NCBI GenBank assembly: GCA_002796835.1
Contig: LUGL01000019.1
Coordinates: forward strand, 59,906 to 115,432
From: Elainella saxicola E1
GTDB taxonomy: Bacteria > Cyanobacteriota > Cyanobacteriia > Elainellales > Elainellaceae
DNA length: 55,527 nucleotides
Direction: 5' to 3'
The position numbers were made by a program, and so were the translations under genes. Shown here in pieces: positions 1 through 8,114 of the stretch. The notes under the pieces were generated by a model. The model searched no databases. It saw only the letters and a list, made by a program, of their open reading frames with translations, and had not been told where the DNA came from. Positions within the stretch are counted from its first letter, which is position 1. Each line of letters starts with the position of its first letter.

Positions 1-762
1 GTCGCTTTGAATTGAGGTAGCAACATTACATGACTAATTTCTGTAATGCATACATGCAGATTTAAATTCTATATTTTATATTTTATCCGATGATTTTCTA
101 TACTGAACGATTATATTAGCGATAGTTAAAATAAATCTGATGCCCTTTTTTCAGAATAGATTGCCATAGACTAGGGCGACTCACAGCAGCTCTCAATCAA
201 GGACTTTGCTCGATCGATACTCATCTAAAATTCAAACAAAGCAAAACTTCGAGCTGCTGGAGTACTGCTAGGGCGACGTAGACAGGAACAGGAGTGACAA
301 TTTGCCAGGAAACCCAGCCTTCTTACACAAAGTACATCCAATCTTGACTAAGCCTGTGGAACCACTTCAGTTAAAGTGCGATGAAGAGACTAAGCAGCAA
401 ACTAGTGCTAGAAGTTTGCACTGCTACTACGTCATCTGAAACCCAAACGCTGTGTCAAGGAATCTGGATCCTAAAACAAAATCCAACAAAACACCATTCA
501 ACGACACAGGGAACATTCTGGAATTCAGAATACAATGATTTGTGCAAAGGAACTTGTCAAATTAGTAACACTTAAACATTTGTAAGATTCTTGGCCGATC
601 GGAAGTCAAGAAATTGCTGTCTGCCCGATCAAAGCGGTTAGGCAAGCAAGTTTATGCTGCGGCTCTGCTGAAGTTAGCGTGTTCAGGTTGAAGCTTCGAC
701 GAGTTGTGACCGATAATGGTTCGATAAGATTCTTAAATGTCCCTTCTTTCCTCAATCATCCC
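1..762. other. Intergenic/leader region upstream of ileS, no supported gene
   Basis: No convincing gene is seen. A 64-codon open frame at 381-575 has low-complexity, non-conserved-looking content and is not called. A direct repeat ctagggcgac occurs at 171-180 and 268-277. An inverted pair cagcagctc (184-192) / gagctgctg (251-259) could fold into a long-looped stem. No T-box specifier or antiterminator was recognised ahead of the synthetase gene. Confidence 0.4.
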
Positions 763-3705
763 GTGACTCGAACAGAACCCGGAAGCTACAAAGAGACGGT
801 TAAATTGCCTCAAACCAAGTTTGATATGCGGGCCAATGCAGTCAAACGCGAACCTGAGCTGCAAAAGTTTTGGGCCGACCATAAGATTTACGAGAACCTG
901 TCTGAGAGCAATCCGGGAGAGCCGTTCATTCTGCATGATGGTCCACCCTATGCCAATGGCGCAATCCACATGGGCCACACCTTGAACAAGGTGCTGAAAG
1001 ACATCATCAACAAATATCAAATGCTGCAAGGTCGCAAGGTGCGCTATGTGCCGGGTTGGGACTGTCATGGTTTGCCGATTGAACTCAAAGTGCTGCAAGA
1101 AATGAAGCCAGCGGAGCGGCAGTCTTTAACGCCCCTGGAATTGCGACATCGCGCCAGAGACTGGGCCTATGGTCAAATGCAGCAGCAGTCCGAGTGTTTT
1201 CAGCGGCTCGGCATTTGGGGCGACTGGGAGCATCCCTACCTGACGATGCAGCCAGAATATGAAGCAGCCCAAATTCACGTCTTCGGTCAGATGGTCCTGA
1301 AGGGTTACATCTATCGCGGATTGAAGCCGGTCTATTGGAGTCCCAGTTCGCGCACCGCTCTGGCGGAGGCCGAGTTGGAATATCCCGACAAGCACACCTC
1401 ACGCAGCGTCTATGCGGCCTTCCCAATGGTAAGTTTGGCTGAATCAGCCGCAGTATTCCAGCCTTACTTGCAGGATCTGGGCGTTGCCATCTGGACTACC
1501 ACCCCCTGGACTCTGCCTGCTAACCTGGCCGTTGCGGTTAACCCCGATCTAACCTATGCCGTGGCAGAAGCGAAAGGGGAAAATCCGTCGCGCTTCCGCT
1601 ATCTGATCGTGGCGAAAGAGCTGGTTGAAAAACTCTCTGAAACGCTGGGGCTCGATTTAGTGGTACAGGCTGAACTGCCCGGTAAAGCGCTGGAACATTC
1701 GGCTTATCAGCATCCGTTGTTCGATCGCACCAGCGAAATTTTGATCGGCGGCGATTATGTCACGACTGAATCCGGGACAGGTCTGGTGCACACCGCTCCG
1801 GGTCACGGTTTAGAAGACTTTGGTGTGGGCCAGCGCTACGGCTTGCCTGTCCTGTCGCCTGTGGATGACGATGGCAAATTCACGGCGGAAGCCGGACCTT
1901 TTGCGGGTCTGCAAACTGTGGATGAGGTGATCAGTGAAAAGGGCAAGGTGAAATTTAAGCTGAGTTCGGGCAATGCAGCAGTCATTGAGGCATTGCAGGC
2001 AGCCAAGTCGCTGCTGAAGCAAGAAGCCTACGATCACCGCTATCCTTACGACTGGCGCACCAAGCAACCCGTGATGTTCCGGGCCACCGAACAGTGGTTT
2101 GCCTCAGTGGATGGCTTCCGCGATGCGGCCTTGAAGGCGATTTCGGAAGTGAAATGGATCCCGGCTCAGGGCGAAAACCGGATTACGGCGATGGTGTCTG
2201 AGCGATCGGACTGGTGTATCTCGCGGCAGCGGAGCTGGGGTGTGCCCATTCCGGTGTTCTATGACGAGGAAACGAATGAGCCACTGCTGAATCAAGACAC
2301 GCTCAGCCATATCGAAAAGCTGTTTGCCGAAAAAGGATCGGATGCCTGGTGGGAATTGCCGATCGAAGACTTGTTGCCAGAGCCCTACCGCAGCAATGGC
2401 CGCAACTATCGCAAAGGCACCGACACGATGGATGTCTGGTTTGACTCTGGCTCTTCCTGGGCGGCAGTGGCCGATCGACGTCCTGAATTGCGCTATCCGG
2501 TAGACCTGTATCTGGAAGGATCGGATCAGCACCGGGGTTGGTTCCAGTCGAGCTTGCTGACGAGTGTGGCTGTGAACAGTCATGCGCCGTACAAAGCGGT
2601 ATTGACCCACGGCTTCACGCTGGATGAGGACGGCAACAAGATGAGTAAGTCGCTGGGCAACGTCATCGATCCGATGGTAATCGTGGCAGGCGGCAATATT
2701 AAACTCAAGGGCAAATCGGAAAATGTGCCGGGATATGGGGCCGATGTGCTGCGCCTCTGGGTGTCTTCAGTGGATTACTCGAAGGATGTGCCGCTGGGCC
2801 TGAATATCCTGAAGCAGTTGAACGATGTGCGCGGCAAGATTCGCAACACGGCTCGCTTTTTGCTGGGCAACCTGCATGATTTTGATCCGGCTCAGAATGC
2901 CGTCGCTTATGATCAGCTGCCTGAACTCGATCGCTATATGCTGCATCGGATGACGGAAGTGTTTGCGGAAGCGACGGATGCCTTTGAAACCTATCAGTTC
3001 TTCCGTTTCTTCCAGACCATCCAAAATTTCTGTGTGGTCGATCTGTCCAATTTCTATTTGGATATTGCCAAAGATCGGCTGTATATCAGCGCCACGGACT
3101 CTTTGCGTCGTCGCAGTTGCCAAACGGTGTTGGCGATCGCTCTGGAAAACCTAGCCCGATCGATCGCACCTGTGCTTTCCCACTTGGCCGAAGATATCTG
3201 GCAGTATTTGCCCTACAAAATGCCCTATCAATCGGTGTTTGAAGCAGGCTGGGTGAAACTGGAAGACCAATGGCAGCAGCCCGAACTGGCTCAGCAGTGG
3301 GAGCAATTGCGGCAAATTCGAGATGAGGTGAACCGGGTGTTGGAAAAGGCCCGGACGGCGAAAGATATTGGTTCTTCGCTGGAGGCCAAGCTGCTGCTTT
3401 ACGTCACAGATGCGGAGTTGAAGCAAAAACTGGAAGTCATGAATCCAGATGATAGTCTCAGCGGCAATGGCGTGGATGAGCTACGCTATCTCTTCCTGAC
3501 TTCGCAAGTGGAAGTGCTGGAAGTGCCCGATCGCCTAGCGGACCTGAAGCACCAATCTCAATCCGATGCGCTGGGCATTGGCGTGGTGGATGCAGAAGGC
3601 GAGAAATGCGATCGCTGCTGGAATTACTCAACCCATGTGGGTGAAGCGGCAGAACATCCGCTGATTTGTGAACGCTGTGTGGAAGCGTTGGCAGGTCAGT
3701 TTTAA
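763..3705 (+). CDS. ileS: Isoleucyl-tRNA synthetase
   Basis: Class I aminoacyl-tRNA synthetase that charges tRNA-Ile in the cytoplasm. Visible signatures are HMGH (HIGH motif) near residues 69-72, GWDCHGLPIE, and the editing-domain signature TTTPWTLPAN. KMSKS lies at about 626-630, and a C-terminal zinc site is formed by C949, C952, C969 and C972. From the GTG at 763 the protein has 980 residues, close to the bacterial norm. The same frame stays open to a GTG at 679, but those 28 extra residues look non-conserved, whereas the sequence after 763 (TRTEPGSYKETV) resembles usual cyanobacterial N termini. Neither start has a clear ribosome binding site. The gene is single and is followed by a strong terminator. 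The product is certain; only the start is uncertain. Confidence 0.97.
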   Translation: MTRTEPGSYKETVKLPQTKFDMRANAVKREPELQKFWADHKIYENLSESNPGEPFILHDGPPYANGAIHMGHTLNKVLKDIINKYQMLQGRKVRYVPGWDCHGLPIELKVLQEMKPAERQSLTPLELRHRARDWAYGQMQQQSECFQRLGIWGDWEHPYLTMQPEYEAAQIHVFGQMVLKGYIYRGLKPVYWSPSSRTALAEAELEYPDKHTSRSVYAAFPMVSLAESAAVFQPYLQDLGVAIWTTTPWTLPANLAVAVNPDLTYAVAEAKGENPSRFRYLIVAKELVEKLSETLGLDLVVQAELPGKALEHSAYQHPLFDRTSEILIGGDYVTTESGTGLVHTAPGHGLEDFGVGQRYGLPVLSPVDDDGKFTAEAGPFAGLQTVDEVISEKGKVKFKLSSGNAAVIEALQAAKSLLKQEAYDHRYPYDWRTKQPVMFRATEQWFASVDGFRDAALKAISEVKWIPAQGENRITAMVSERSDWCISRQRSWGVPIPVFYDEETNEPLLNQDTLSHIEKLFAEKGSDAWWELPIEDLLPEPYRSNGRNYRKGTDTMDVWFDSGSSWAAVADRRPELRYPVDLYLEGSDQHRGWFQSSLLTSVAVNSHAPYKAVLTHGFTLDEDGNKMSKSLGNVIDPMVIVAGGNIKLKGKSENVPGYGADVLRLWVSSVDYSKDVPLGLNILKQLNDVRGKIRNTARFLLGNLHDFDPAQNAVAYDQLPELDRYMLHRMTEVFAEATDAFETYQFFRFFQTIQNFCVVDLSNFYLDIAKDRLYISATDSLRRRSCQTVLAIALENLARSIAPVLSHLAEDIWQYLPYKMPYQSVFEAGWVKLEDQWQQPELAQQWEQLRQIRDEVNRVLEKARTAKDIGSSLEAKLLLYVTDAELKQKLEVMNPDDSLSGNGVDELRYLFLTSQVEVLEVPDRLADLKHQSQSDALGIGVVDAEGEKCDRCWNYSTHVGEAAEHPLICERCVEALAGQF

Positions 3706-3727
3706 GATCGATCGCACGATTTATTTT

Positions 3728-3768
3728 AGATCCTCGGACTTTTTGAAATTCCGGGGATCTTCGTTTTT
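3728..3768 (+). terminator. Rho-independent terminator after ileS
   Basis: A 10-bp stem (agatcctcgg at 3728-3737 with ccggggatct at 3751-3760, one G-U pair) is followed directly by ttcgttttt. It starts about 20 bases after the ileS stop and separates that gene from the exonuclease downstream. Confidence 0.85.
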
Positions 3769-3826
3769 GAGGTCTTGGTAAGATCGATCGCACCCCTGTA
3801 TTTTTCAGAAGGATCCGAGCAATTCA

Positions 3827-4405
3827 ATGGCTTATCTGACTCATCCGGCTGACATTCGATCAACGATCGCCCAGTTAACCAACCATTCGATTCTTTGGGT
3901 CGATACGGAAACGGCGGATTGGTGGACTTCAAATCCAAAGCTTTCGCTGATTCAGGTGTTGGCTCACCCAGACGATCGTAGTGGCGATTATGCCTATGTG
4001 CTGGATGTGTTAGATCAGCCGACGTTGGCGGAGTGTTTCATTGAGCAGATCATGAAACATGATGGCATCGAAAAAGTGTTTCATAACGCCAGCTATGATT
4101 TACGGTTTTTAGGTAACGTTCACGCGCAGAATGTTACCTGTACGCTCAAAATAGCCCGCAAAATTTCTTTAGCAAAGCTCGGCACGCCCGATCGCAAACT
4201 CAAGACTTTAGCGAAGGTGCTGTGTCAGTTTGCCGATGTTGATTCAGAGCAGCAAAGCAGCAATTGGGGCAGGCGTCCGCTCAGTTCAGAGCAGTTACTT
4301 TATGCACACATGGATACGGTTTATGTGGCACAAGTGCATCAACATCTGCTGAAGCTTTCAAATTCAACGTTGGTTGATTCGGTGAGGCGATCGAGAATAA
4401 ATTAA
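3827..4405 (+). CDS. RNase D-like 3'-5' exonuclease (DEDDy domain only)
   Basis: A 192-aa protein consisting almost entirely of a DnaQ-like 3'-5' exonuclease domain of the RNase D/Rrp6 group. The DEDDy residues are all visible: D26 and E28 in VDTETA, D91 in FHNASYDLRFL, and the Exo III YxxxD as Y159-D163. The HRDC domain of full-length RNase D (about 370 aa) is absent, as is common for short cyanobacterial homologues. By family it probably trims the 3' ends of structured RNAs. DNA as substrate cannot be excluded. The ATG at 3827 is the only sensible start. Confidence 0.85.
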   Translation: MAYLTHPADIRSTIAQLTNHSILWVDTETADWWTSNPKLSLIQVLAHPDDRSGDYAYVLDVLDQPTLAECFIEQIMKHDGIEKVFHNASYDLRFLGNVHAQNVTCTLKIARKISLAKLGTPDRKLKTLAKVLCQFADVDSEQQSSNWGRRPLSSEQLLYAHMDTVYVAQVHQHLLKLSNSTLVDSVRRSRIN

Positions 4406-4473
4406 CTTTAATATATAATTTTTGATTAGTCTTACTTTGTCCTCTAAGACCACCATATATACACAAATTTTTC

Positions 4474-4626
4474 AGCCCCCTAAATCCCCCAATAATGGGG
4501 GACTTCCGAACCAATGTCTCAAATTTTGGAACAGTGCATAATTCAATAGATCATCACTCAAAACTTCTAAAATATGACACTTACGAACTTTTCAAAGTCC
4601 CCCAGCATTGGGGGATTTAGGGGGCT
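4474..4626. repeat. Inverted pair of 32-bp CCCCCTAAATCCCCC-type repeats
   Basis: Two near-identical 32-bp units face each other: 4474-4505 (core ccccctaaatccccca) and its reverse complement at 4595-4626 (core tgggggatttaggggg). Each unit also contains its own small palindrome (tccccca...tggggga). The 89 bases between them are AT-rich and non-coding. Such C-rich elements recur in many cyanobacterial genomes. The paired, inverted layout resembles a MITE, but no target-site duplication is obvious. Confidence 0.75.
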
Positions 4627-4750
4627 AGAGGGATCTCAATCGTTAGCATTGCTTTTTACGCTTTATCTTGAAAGTTTTGCTTGCAAGAACTTCAAAAATC
4701 AACTGCTTTAAAAAAGATTTTGAGATCCATCAACAAAACTACTTTTCAAA

Positions 4751-4790
4751 ACATGAGATTTTAAGACAGCGTTGATATGAACTCTCATGT
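4751..4790. promoter_or_regulatory. Dyad immediately upstream of the rep gene
   Basis: A perfect 8-bp inverted repeat, acatgaga (4751-4758) and tctcatgt (4783-4790), separated by 24 bases and ending 11 bases before the rep start codon. It could be an operator or part of a double-strand origin for the Rep protein; the role is inferred from position only. Confidence 0.45.
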
Positions 4791-4801
4791 AAACGAGAAC
4801 T

Positions 4802-5782
4802 GTGGTTCAGATGTATTCTACTTCCCTGGTTGATTTATCGGATCGTGAACAAATATGGGTAAAACACAAATCGAATAGTGATTGTATTGCCCAACTGTAC
4901 GCAGAGAGTGAATATCGCAAATATAGTCACAGAATAACAAGCTGTAGTAACTCGTTGGAGTTTGAACTCGTTTCGGGAAATTTCAAATTATCGGATGCAA
5001 GATTCTGTCGAGTGCGGCATTGCCCGATCTGCCAATGGAGACGATCGCTCAAATGGAAAGCGAGAGCCTATGCTGCAATTCCCAGAGTAGTACAAGATTT
5101 CCCCAAGCATCGCTGGATATTTTTGACCCTAACCATCAGGAATTGCCCGATCGAAGATTTGAGAACCACGCTAACTGAGATGCATCAGGCGTTTAAACGA
5201 TTGGTCAGGAATAAGGCTTGGTGCGCTCAAGGTTGGATTAAATCGACTGAAATTACAAGGGGACAGGATGAACTGGCGCATCCCCATTTCCATATCTTAC
5301 TGATGGTGCCACCTTCTTATTTTTCGGGTGCCAAGTATCTATCTCATCAGAAATGGAAGGCACTCTGGCAACAATCGCTGCAAATTGACTATGAGCCGAT
5401 CGTTGATGTGAGAGCGGTAAAGGCCACGGAAGATCCGATCGTCCTGATTCCCGAAATTCTCAAGTATCAGACCAAGGCCAACGATTTAATCACCAATCAA
5501 GACTGGTTGCTGGATCTGACGGACCAGTTGCATCGATCGCGCCAAGTTTCGATCGGTGGTCTTTTAAGGGATTACATGAGAGACACCAGACAGCCTCCCA
5601 CCACCGAAGAAAATTCTGCTGATGAAGAAAAACCGACTTTTAGATTTGGGTGGGATCGGACGCGGCAAAAATACATTCTTGATAACTCAGTATTAGCAGA
5701 ACAGCGAGCAGAAGCCCAAACCATACACCATACAGGCCTTGCAGGATCTTCATTAGATCAATCGCAATCTTCATCATGTTGA
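4802..5782 (+). CDS. Rolling-circle replication initiator (HUH Rep, pC194/Rep_1 type)
   Basis: Plasmid-type replication initiator that would nick its origin and stay joined to the 5' end through tyrosine. All family signatures are present in order: a Cys cluster (C69, H73, C74, C77, CxxC-type), motif 1 FLTLT at 107-111, the HUH motif HPHFH at 160-164, and motif 3 EILKYQTK with E218 and catalytic Y222. The Glu-x3-Tyr spacing is that of the pC194 group. The protein is 326 aa and looks intact, although the low-complexity serine-rich C terminus is probably variable. The start is GTG 4802; an in-frame ATG lies at 4811. No other plasmid genes (mobilisation, partition) are near, so this is an orphan rep or the remnant of an integrated replicon. 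An upstream dyad and a downstream nested hairpin frame it. Confidence 0.85.
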   Translation: MVQMYSTSLVDLSDREQIWVKHKSNSDCIAQLYAESEYRKYSHRITSCSNSLEFELVSGNFKLSDARFCRVRHCPICQWRRSLKWKARAYAAIPRVVQDFPKHRWIFLTLTIRNCPIEDLRTTLTEMHQAFKRLVRNKAWCAQGWIKSTEITRGQDELAHPHFHILLMVPPSYFSGAKYLSHQKWKALWQQSLQIDYEPIVDVRAVKATEDPIVLIPEILKYQTKANDLITNQDWLLDLTDQLHRSRQVSIGGLLRDYMRDTRQPPTTEENSADEEKPTFRFGWDRTRQKYILDNSVLAEQRAEAQTIHHTGLAGSSLDQSQSSSC

Positions 5783-5863
5783 CGATCTCCTTCACTACCT
5801 TATCTTTCTTAACCTCACCTCCTAACACTCGAAACCGGAGAAACAAAAAGATGCACGTAAACG

Positions 5864-5942
5864 GCGGGCTAATCGAATAAATACGCTAATGCCCTGAAAA
5901 CCTCTCCTAGTCTGCCGAAGCAGACTTTTTCTGTTAGCCCGC
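5864..5942. repeat. Nested inverted repeats downstream of rep
   Basis: An outer 9-bp inverted repeat, gcgggctaa (5864-5872) / ttagcccgc (5934-5942), encloses the compact terminator hairpin at 5909-5930. Nested dyads next to an HUH Rep gene are candidates for a single-strand origin, nick site or transposon-like end. Nothing in the sequence proves activity. Confidence 0.5.
5909..5930 (+). terminator. Rho-independent terminator after rep
   Basis: The stem agtctgc-cgaa-gcagact (7 bp with a cgaa tetraloop) is followed by ttttt. It lies about 125 bases after the rep stop codon and nests inside the larger dyad. Confidence 0.8.
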
Positions 5943-6149
5943 GATTGATCTGTGGGCGGGAGAAGAACGTAGTAAATCGCTCAATGCCACAAAATTTCAG
6001 AAAGGCTCAAAAACGATCGAGCCTCTCTCTAGTAACGTTGCTTCCAGGCTTGTTGCTGATTAACCCATCGCCTTACCACACAGGATCTAAGGTTTCCCCT
6101 CATCTGAAATTCGCTTTAGACTGGAGTAAACCAGGTTTGGATAGTTGTC

Positions 6150-6395
6150 ATGAAAGCCTACGAGCTAATTGCCAAGATTAATCGTGACGGTGAGCTAGAG
6201 ATCCCGAAACTGCACCTAAAGCACTTACAGGAAAATACACCTGTGCGAATTATCGTGCTGGTTCATGAAGCGGACAGTGAAGAAGATGAAGAAACGGGCT
6301 TTTCAGCCGATCGCTTCCAAACCTCCTGGGAACAAGCGATAAATGGTGAAACGCTTTCTCTCGATCAACTTTGGGAGGGAGTTGACGTTGACTGA
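6150..6395 (+). CDS. Antitoxin of a RelE-type toxin-antitoxin pair
   Basis: An 81-aa acidic protein. Its N-terminal half (ELIAKINRDGELEIPKL) reads like a small AbrB-like beta-strand module, and its C terminus is acidic and Trp/Leu-rich (EEDEETGF, LDQLWEGVDVD), as in antitoxins that wrap around their toxin. The toxin gene starts inside its last codons (overlap 6388-6395), the classic coupled arrangement. By family, such proteins also autorepress their operon. Assignment rests mostly on the neighbour and the size. A 78-codon frame overlapping at 5945-6181 is not supported. Confidence 0.7.
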   Translation: MKAYELIAKINRDGELEIPKLHLKHLQENTPVRIIVLVHEADSEEDEETGFSADRFQTSWEQAINGETLSLDQLWEGVDVD

Positions 6396-6741
6396 TCAGC
6401 CTATTATCGAAATTAAACTGACTTCTGAATTTCAACGAAAAGTCCGGAACTTAGCCAAGAAGTATCGTAAGGTTCGATTGGATCTTCAACCCATCCTGGA
6501 GCAGCTTCAAGCAGGTCATTTATTAGGTGATCGAATTTCTGGGATTGATGCTGAGGTTTGGAAGCTGCGCATTAAAAATAGCGATATCCAAAAAGGGAAG
6601 AGTGGAGGATATCGGCTAATCTACTGGTTTTCATCATCCACCAGCATTGTGTTAATCGATATGTACTCTAAGTCTGAACAAGAAGATATTGAAGTTGCAG
6701 ACATCATGCGGATTATTTCAAGCTTCAAAGACCGTGCTTAG
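6388..6741 (+). CDS. RelE/ParE-family toxin
   Basis: A 117-aa basic protein with the RelE-fold pattern: an N-terminal strand and helices rich in Lys/Arg (EFQRKVRNLAKKYRKVRLDL), a central VWKLRIKN strand, SGGYRLIYWF, and a late strand IVLIDMYSKSEQ. RelE-like toxins cleave mRNA at the ribosome. ParE-like ones hit gyrase, and the family alone does not decide. The frame is open from an ATG at 6343, but a gggaggga ribosome binding site at 6373-6380 points to TTG 6388 as the start, overlapping the antitoxin stop by 8 bases. The gene appears complete. Confidence 0.78.
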   Translation: MTDQPIIEIKLTSEFQRKVRNLAKKYRKVRLDLQPILEQLQAGHLLGDRISGIDAEVWKLRIKNSDIQKGKSGGYRLIYWFSSSTSIVLIDMYSKSEQEDIEVADIMRIISSFKDRA

Positions 6742-6878
6742 ACCATTCGATCGCCCCCAAACCCAATTTGAAGACGATCGCAAGTAGCCCAACTACCCCT
6801 TAAAATATCGCGTCAAAATCCGAATCACTTCTCCAGGAATTGGAGAAGAGCGATCGAAAATGATAATGCTTGTGTTTG

Positions 6879-6911
6879 ATCCCCCTCTTTATCTTGCTTA
6901 AAAAGGGGGAT
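6879..6911. repeat. Short palindrome of the ATCCCCCT / AGGGGGAT type
   Basis: atccccct (6879-6886) pairs perfectly with agggggat (6904-6911) around a 17-base loop. The sequence is related to the C-rich repeats at 4474-4626. It lies 30 bases beyond the stop of the minus-strand 70-aa gene but lacks a T run, so it is called a repeat rather than a terminator. Confidence 0.5.
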
Positions 6912-6940
6912 TTGAAGATGCTGAATCTATCGCTATTCGT

Positions 6941-7153
6941 TCATCGGACTAACACCGACATGTACTTGCCTTCAAACGGAGCTGGAATGATCGGAGTGAA
7001 TTTTACCCGATCGGTCGCAATTCGCTTCACGTAAAATTCGTTGATCGTATGCAGAACCTGTTCGCGGGTGCCAAGAATCCAGATCTGGGATTTATCAGTA
7101 GACGACTTGTCACCACCAAAGGGGGGCAGCAGTTCGTTGAACTCTGTAGACAT
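6941..7153 (-). CDS. Small conserved cyanobacterial protein, function unknown
   Basis: A 70-aa protein without signal peptide or membrane segment, rich in conserved-looking residues (LPPFGGDKS, IWILGTREQVLHTINEFY, RVKFTPIIPAPFEGKYMSVLVR). The composition and sharp motifs resemble a widespread small cyanobacterial family of unknown role; no catalytic motif is visible. The ATG at 7153 is preceded by a purine-poor leader. The region upstream contains strong hairpins, which would form part of its 5' leader if the gene is transcribed from far upstream. Confidence 0.7.
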   Translation of the reverse strand: MSTEFNELLPPFGGDKSSTDKSQIWILGTREQVLHTINEFYVKRIATDRVKFTPIIPAPFEGKYMSVLVR

Positions 7154-7238
7154 GATCGATTGCCTCGCTAATGGTTTTGGCTGAGAAGAAAAGCTTAAGG
7201 CGTGGCTTCCTAAACCACTTTTTCAGCATTAGCGAGGC

Positions 7239-7332
7239 GTTGATCGATTATCATGATCAACAACCTGTGCCCTCTGCCGCAGTCAGGGGGAATAGGCGAG
7301 CTGGTCGTGGGTGCTGGTACCACTCATGATCA
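7239..7332 (+). ncRNA. Candidate structured RNA: three successive hairpins
   Basis: In the 370-base gene-free gap 7154-7523, three stems follow one another. gttgatc/gatcaac lies at 7239-7245 and 7255-7261. ccctctg/cagggggg-type is a 7-bp stem at 7270-7276 and 7284-7290. A 12-bp stem is formed by 7302-7313 with 7321-7332. Several pairs are G-U when read on the plus strand and would be A-C mismatches on the minus strand, so a plus-strand transcript is favoured. No known RNA family (SRP, 6S, tmRNA, RNase P, Yfr1) was recognised. It might instead be a divergent leader of the neighbouring gene. Confidence 0.35.
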
Positions 7333-7523
7333 GCGCCAAACCTTAAGCCGATCTACTGGTCTTCTTTCAATTGAGAAACCAGCATCATTTAGCATAGAGG
7401 AAAGATCGATCGTACACAAGCGTAATTAGGCGTTTGTCAACAAATTTTGATCTTGAAGCAAGAGAAGTGGGGATGATGCATTTTTTGCCATATTGCCCAC
7501 AATCAACCTCCCCATCCGATCGA

Positions 7524-8015
7524 TCAATCAAACACTTTACGGTATCCCAAATAACCAATTCCGAGTAAGACTGCCAGAATCATCAGGAATGAATTGAATG
7601 GCATGTACGAGAAGAAGACAATATATATTCTAGAAGCCATCCAGGAGAAAACCAGATAAATTCCTCCCATCATCATCAAGCCTTGTAGCGTACGGAAGGC
7701 CGGGATCATTGCTAAGGGAAGCCGCAATCGGGAAAGCCAAACTGAGGTAATTAGATGGTAAGGCGGCAATAGCAATAAAAAGACATCGGCCTGCTGTACG
7801 AGTTGATTCCAACCCCCTGTATTCGTCACATAGGCCAGATACCCGGTTAAGGTCAACATACTCAAAACCGAAAGCCACAGGTTTACACTTAGGACGATCG
7901 GTTCTTCGCGTTGTGTTGGGATGCAATAACAAATCAAATAGGCAACCCAGGGAGTTGTCAGCAGTAAGAGGATGATCGGAAAACGATACTCCGTGAATAA
8001 AGTTTCTAGTGTCAT
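7524..8015 (-). CDS. Integral membrane protein, function unknown
   Basis: A 163-aa, very hydrophobic protein with about five membrane helices (for example FPIILLLLTTPWVAYLICY, LWLSVLSMLTLTGYLAYV, FLMILAVLLGIGYLGY). No transporter or enzyme motif was recognised. The frame is open upstream to a TTG at 8078, but the ATG at 8015 directly precedes the conserved-looking ETLFTEYRFP stretch and the first helix, so it is preferred. It reads in the same direction as the GST gene upstream, with roughly 100 bases between them. Confidence 0.6.
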   Translation of the reverse strand: MTLETLFTEYRFPIILLLLTTPWVAYLICYCIPTQREEPIVLSVNLWLSVLSMLTLTGYLAYVTNTGGWNQLVQQADVFLLLLPPYHLITSVWLSRLRLPLAMIPAFRTLQGLMMMGGIYLVFSWMASRIYIVFFSYMPFNSFLMILAVLLGIGYLGYRKVFD

Positions 8016-8114
8016 TCGGGGATCCCAGCGGGAAAAATAGAAAATTCGCAGTCCTCTAAGGGAAGACTGGCGACTCAATCATAGCTTCCCTTGCCAGAGA
8101 AGCCTCTTAAAGCA

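Noticed and set aside
381-575. 64-codon plus-strand frame upstream of ileS
   Set aside because: No conserved-looking motif, no ribosome binding site, composition like the surrounding non-coding DNA.
1-762. T-box or other tRNA-sensing leader for ileS
   Set aside because: No specifier loop, T-box sequence or terminator/antiterminator pair could be found; such leaders are not usual in cyanobacteria.
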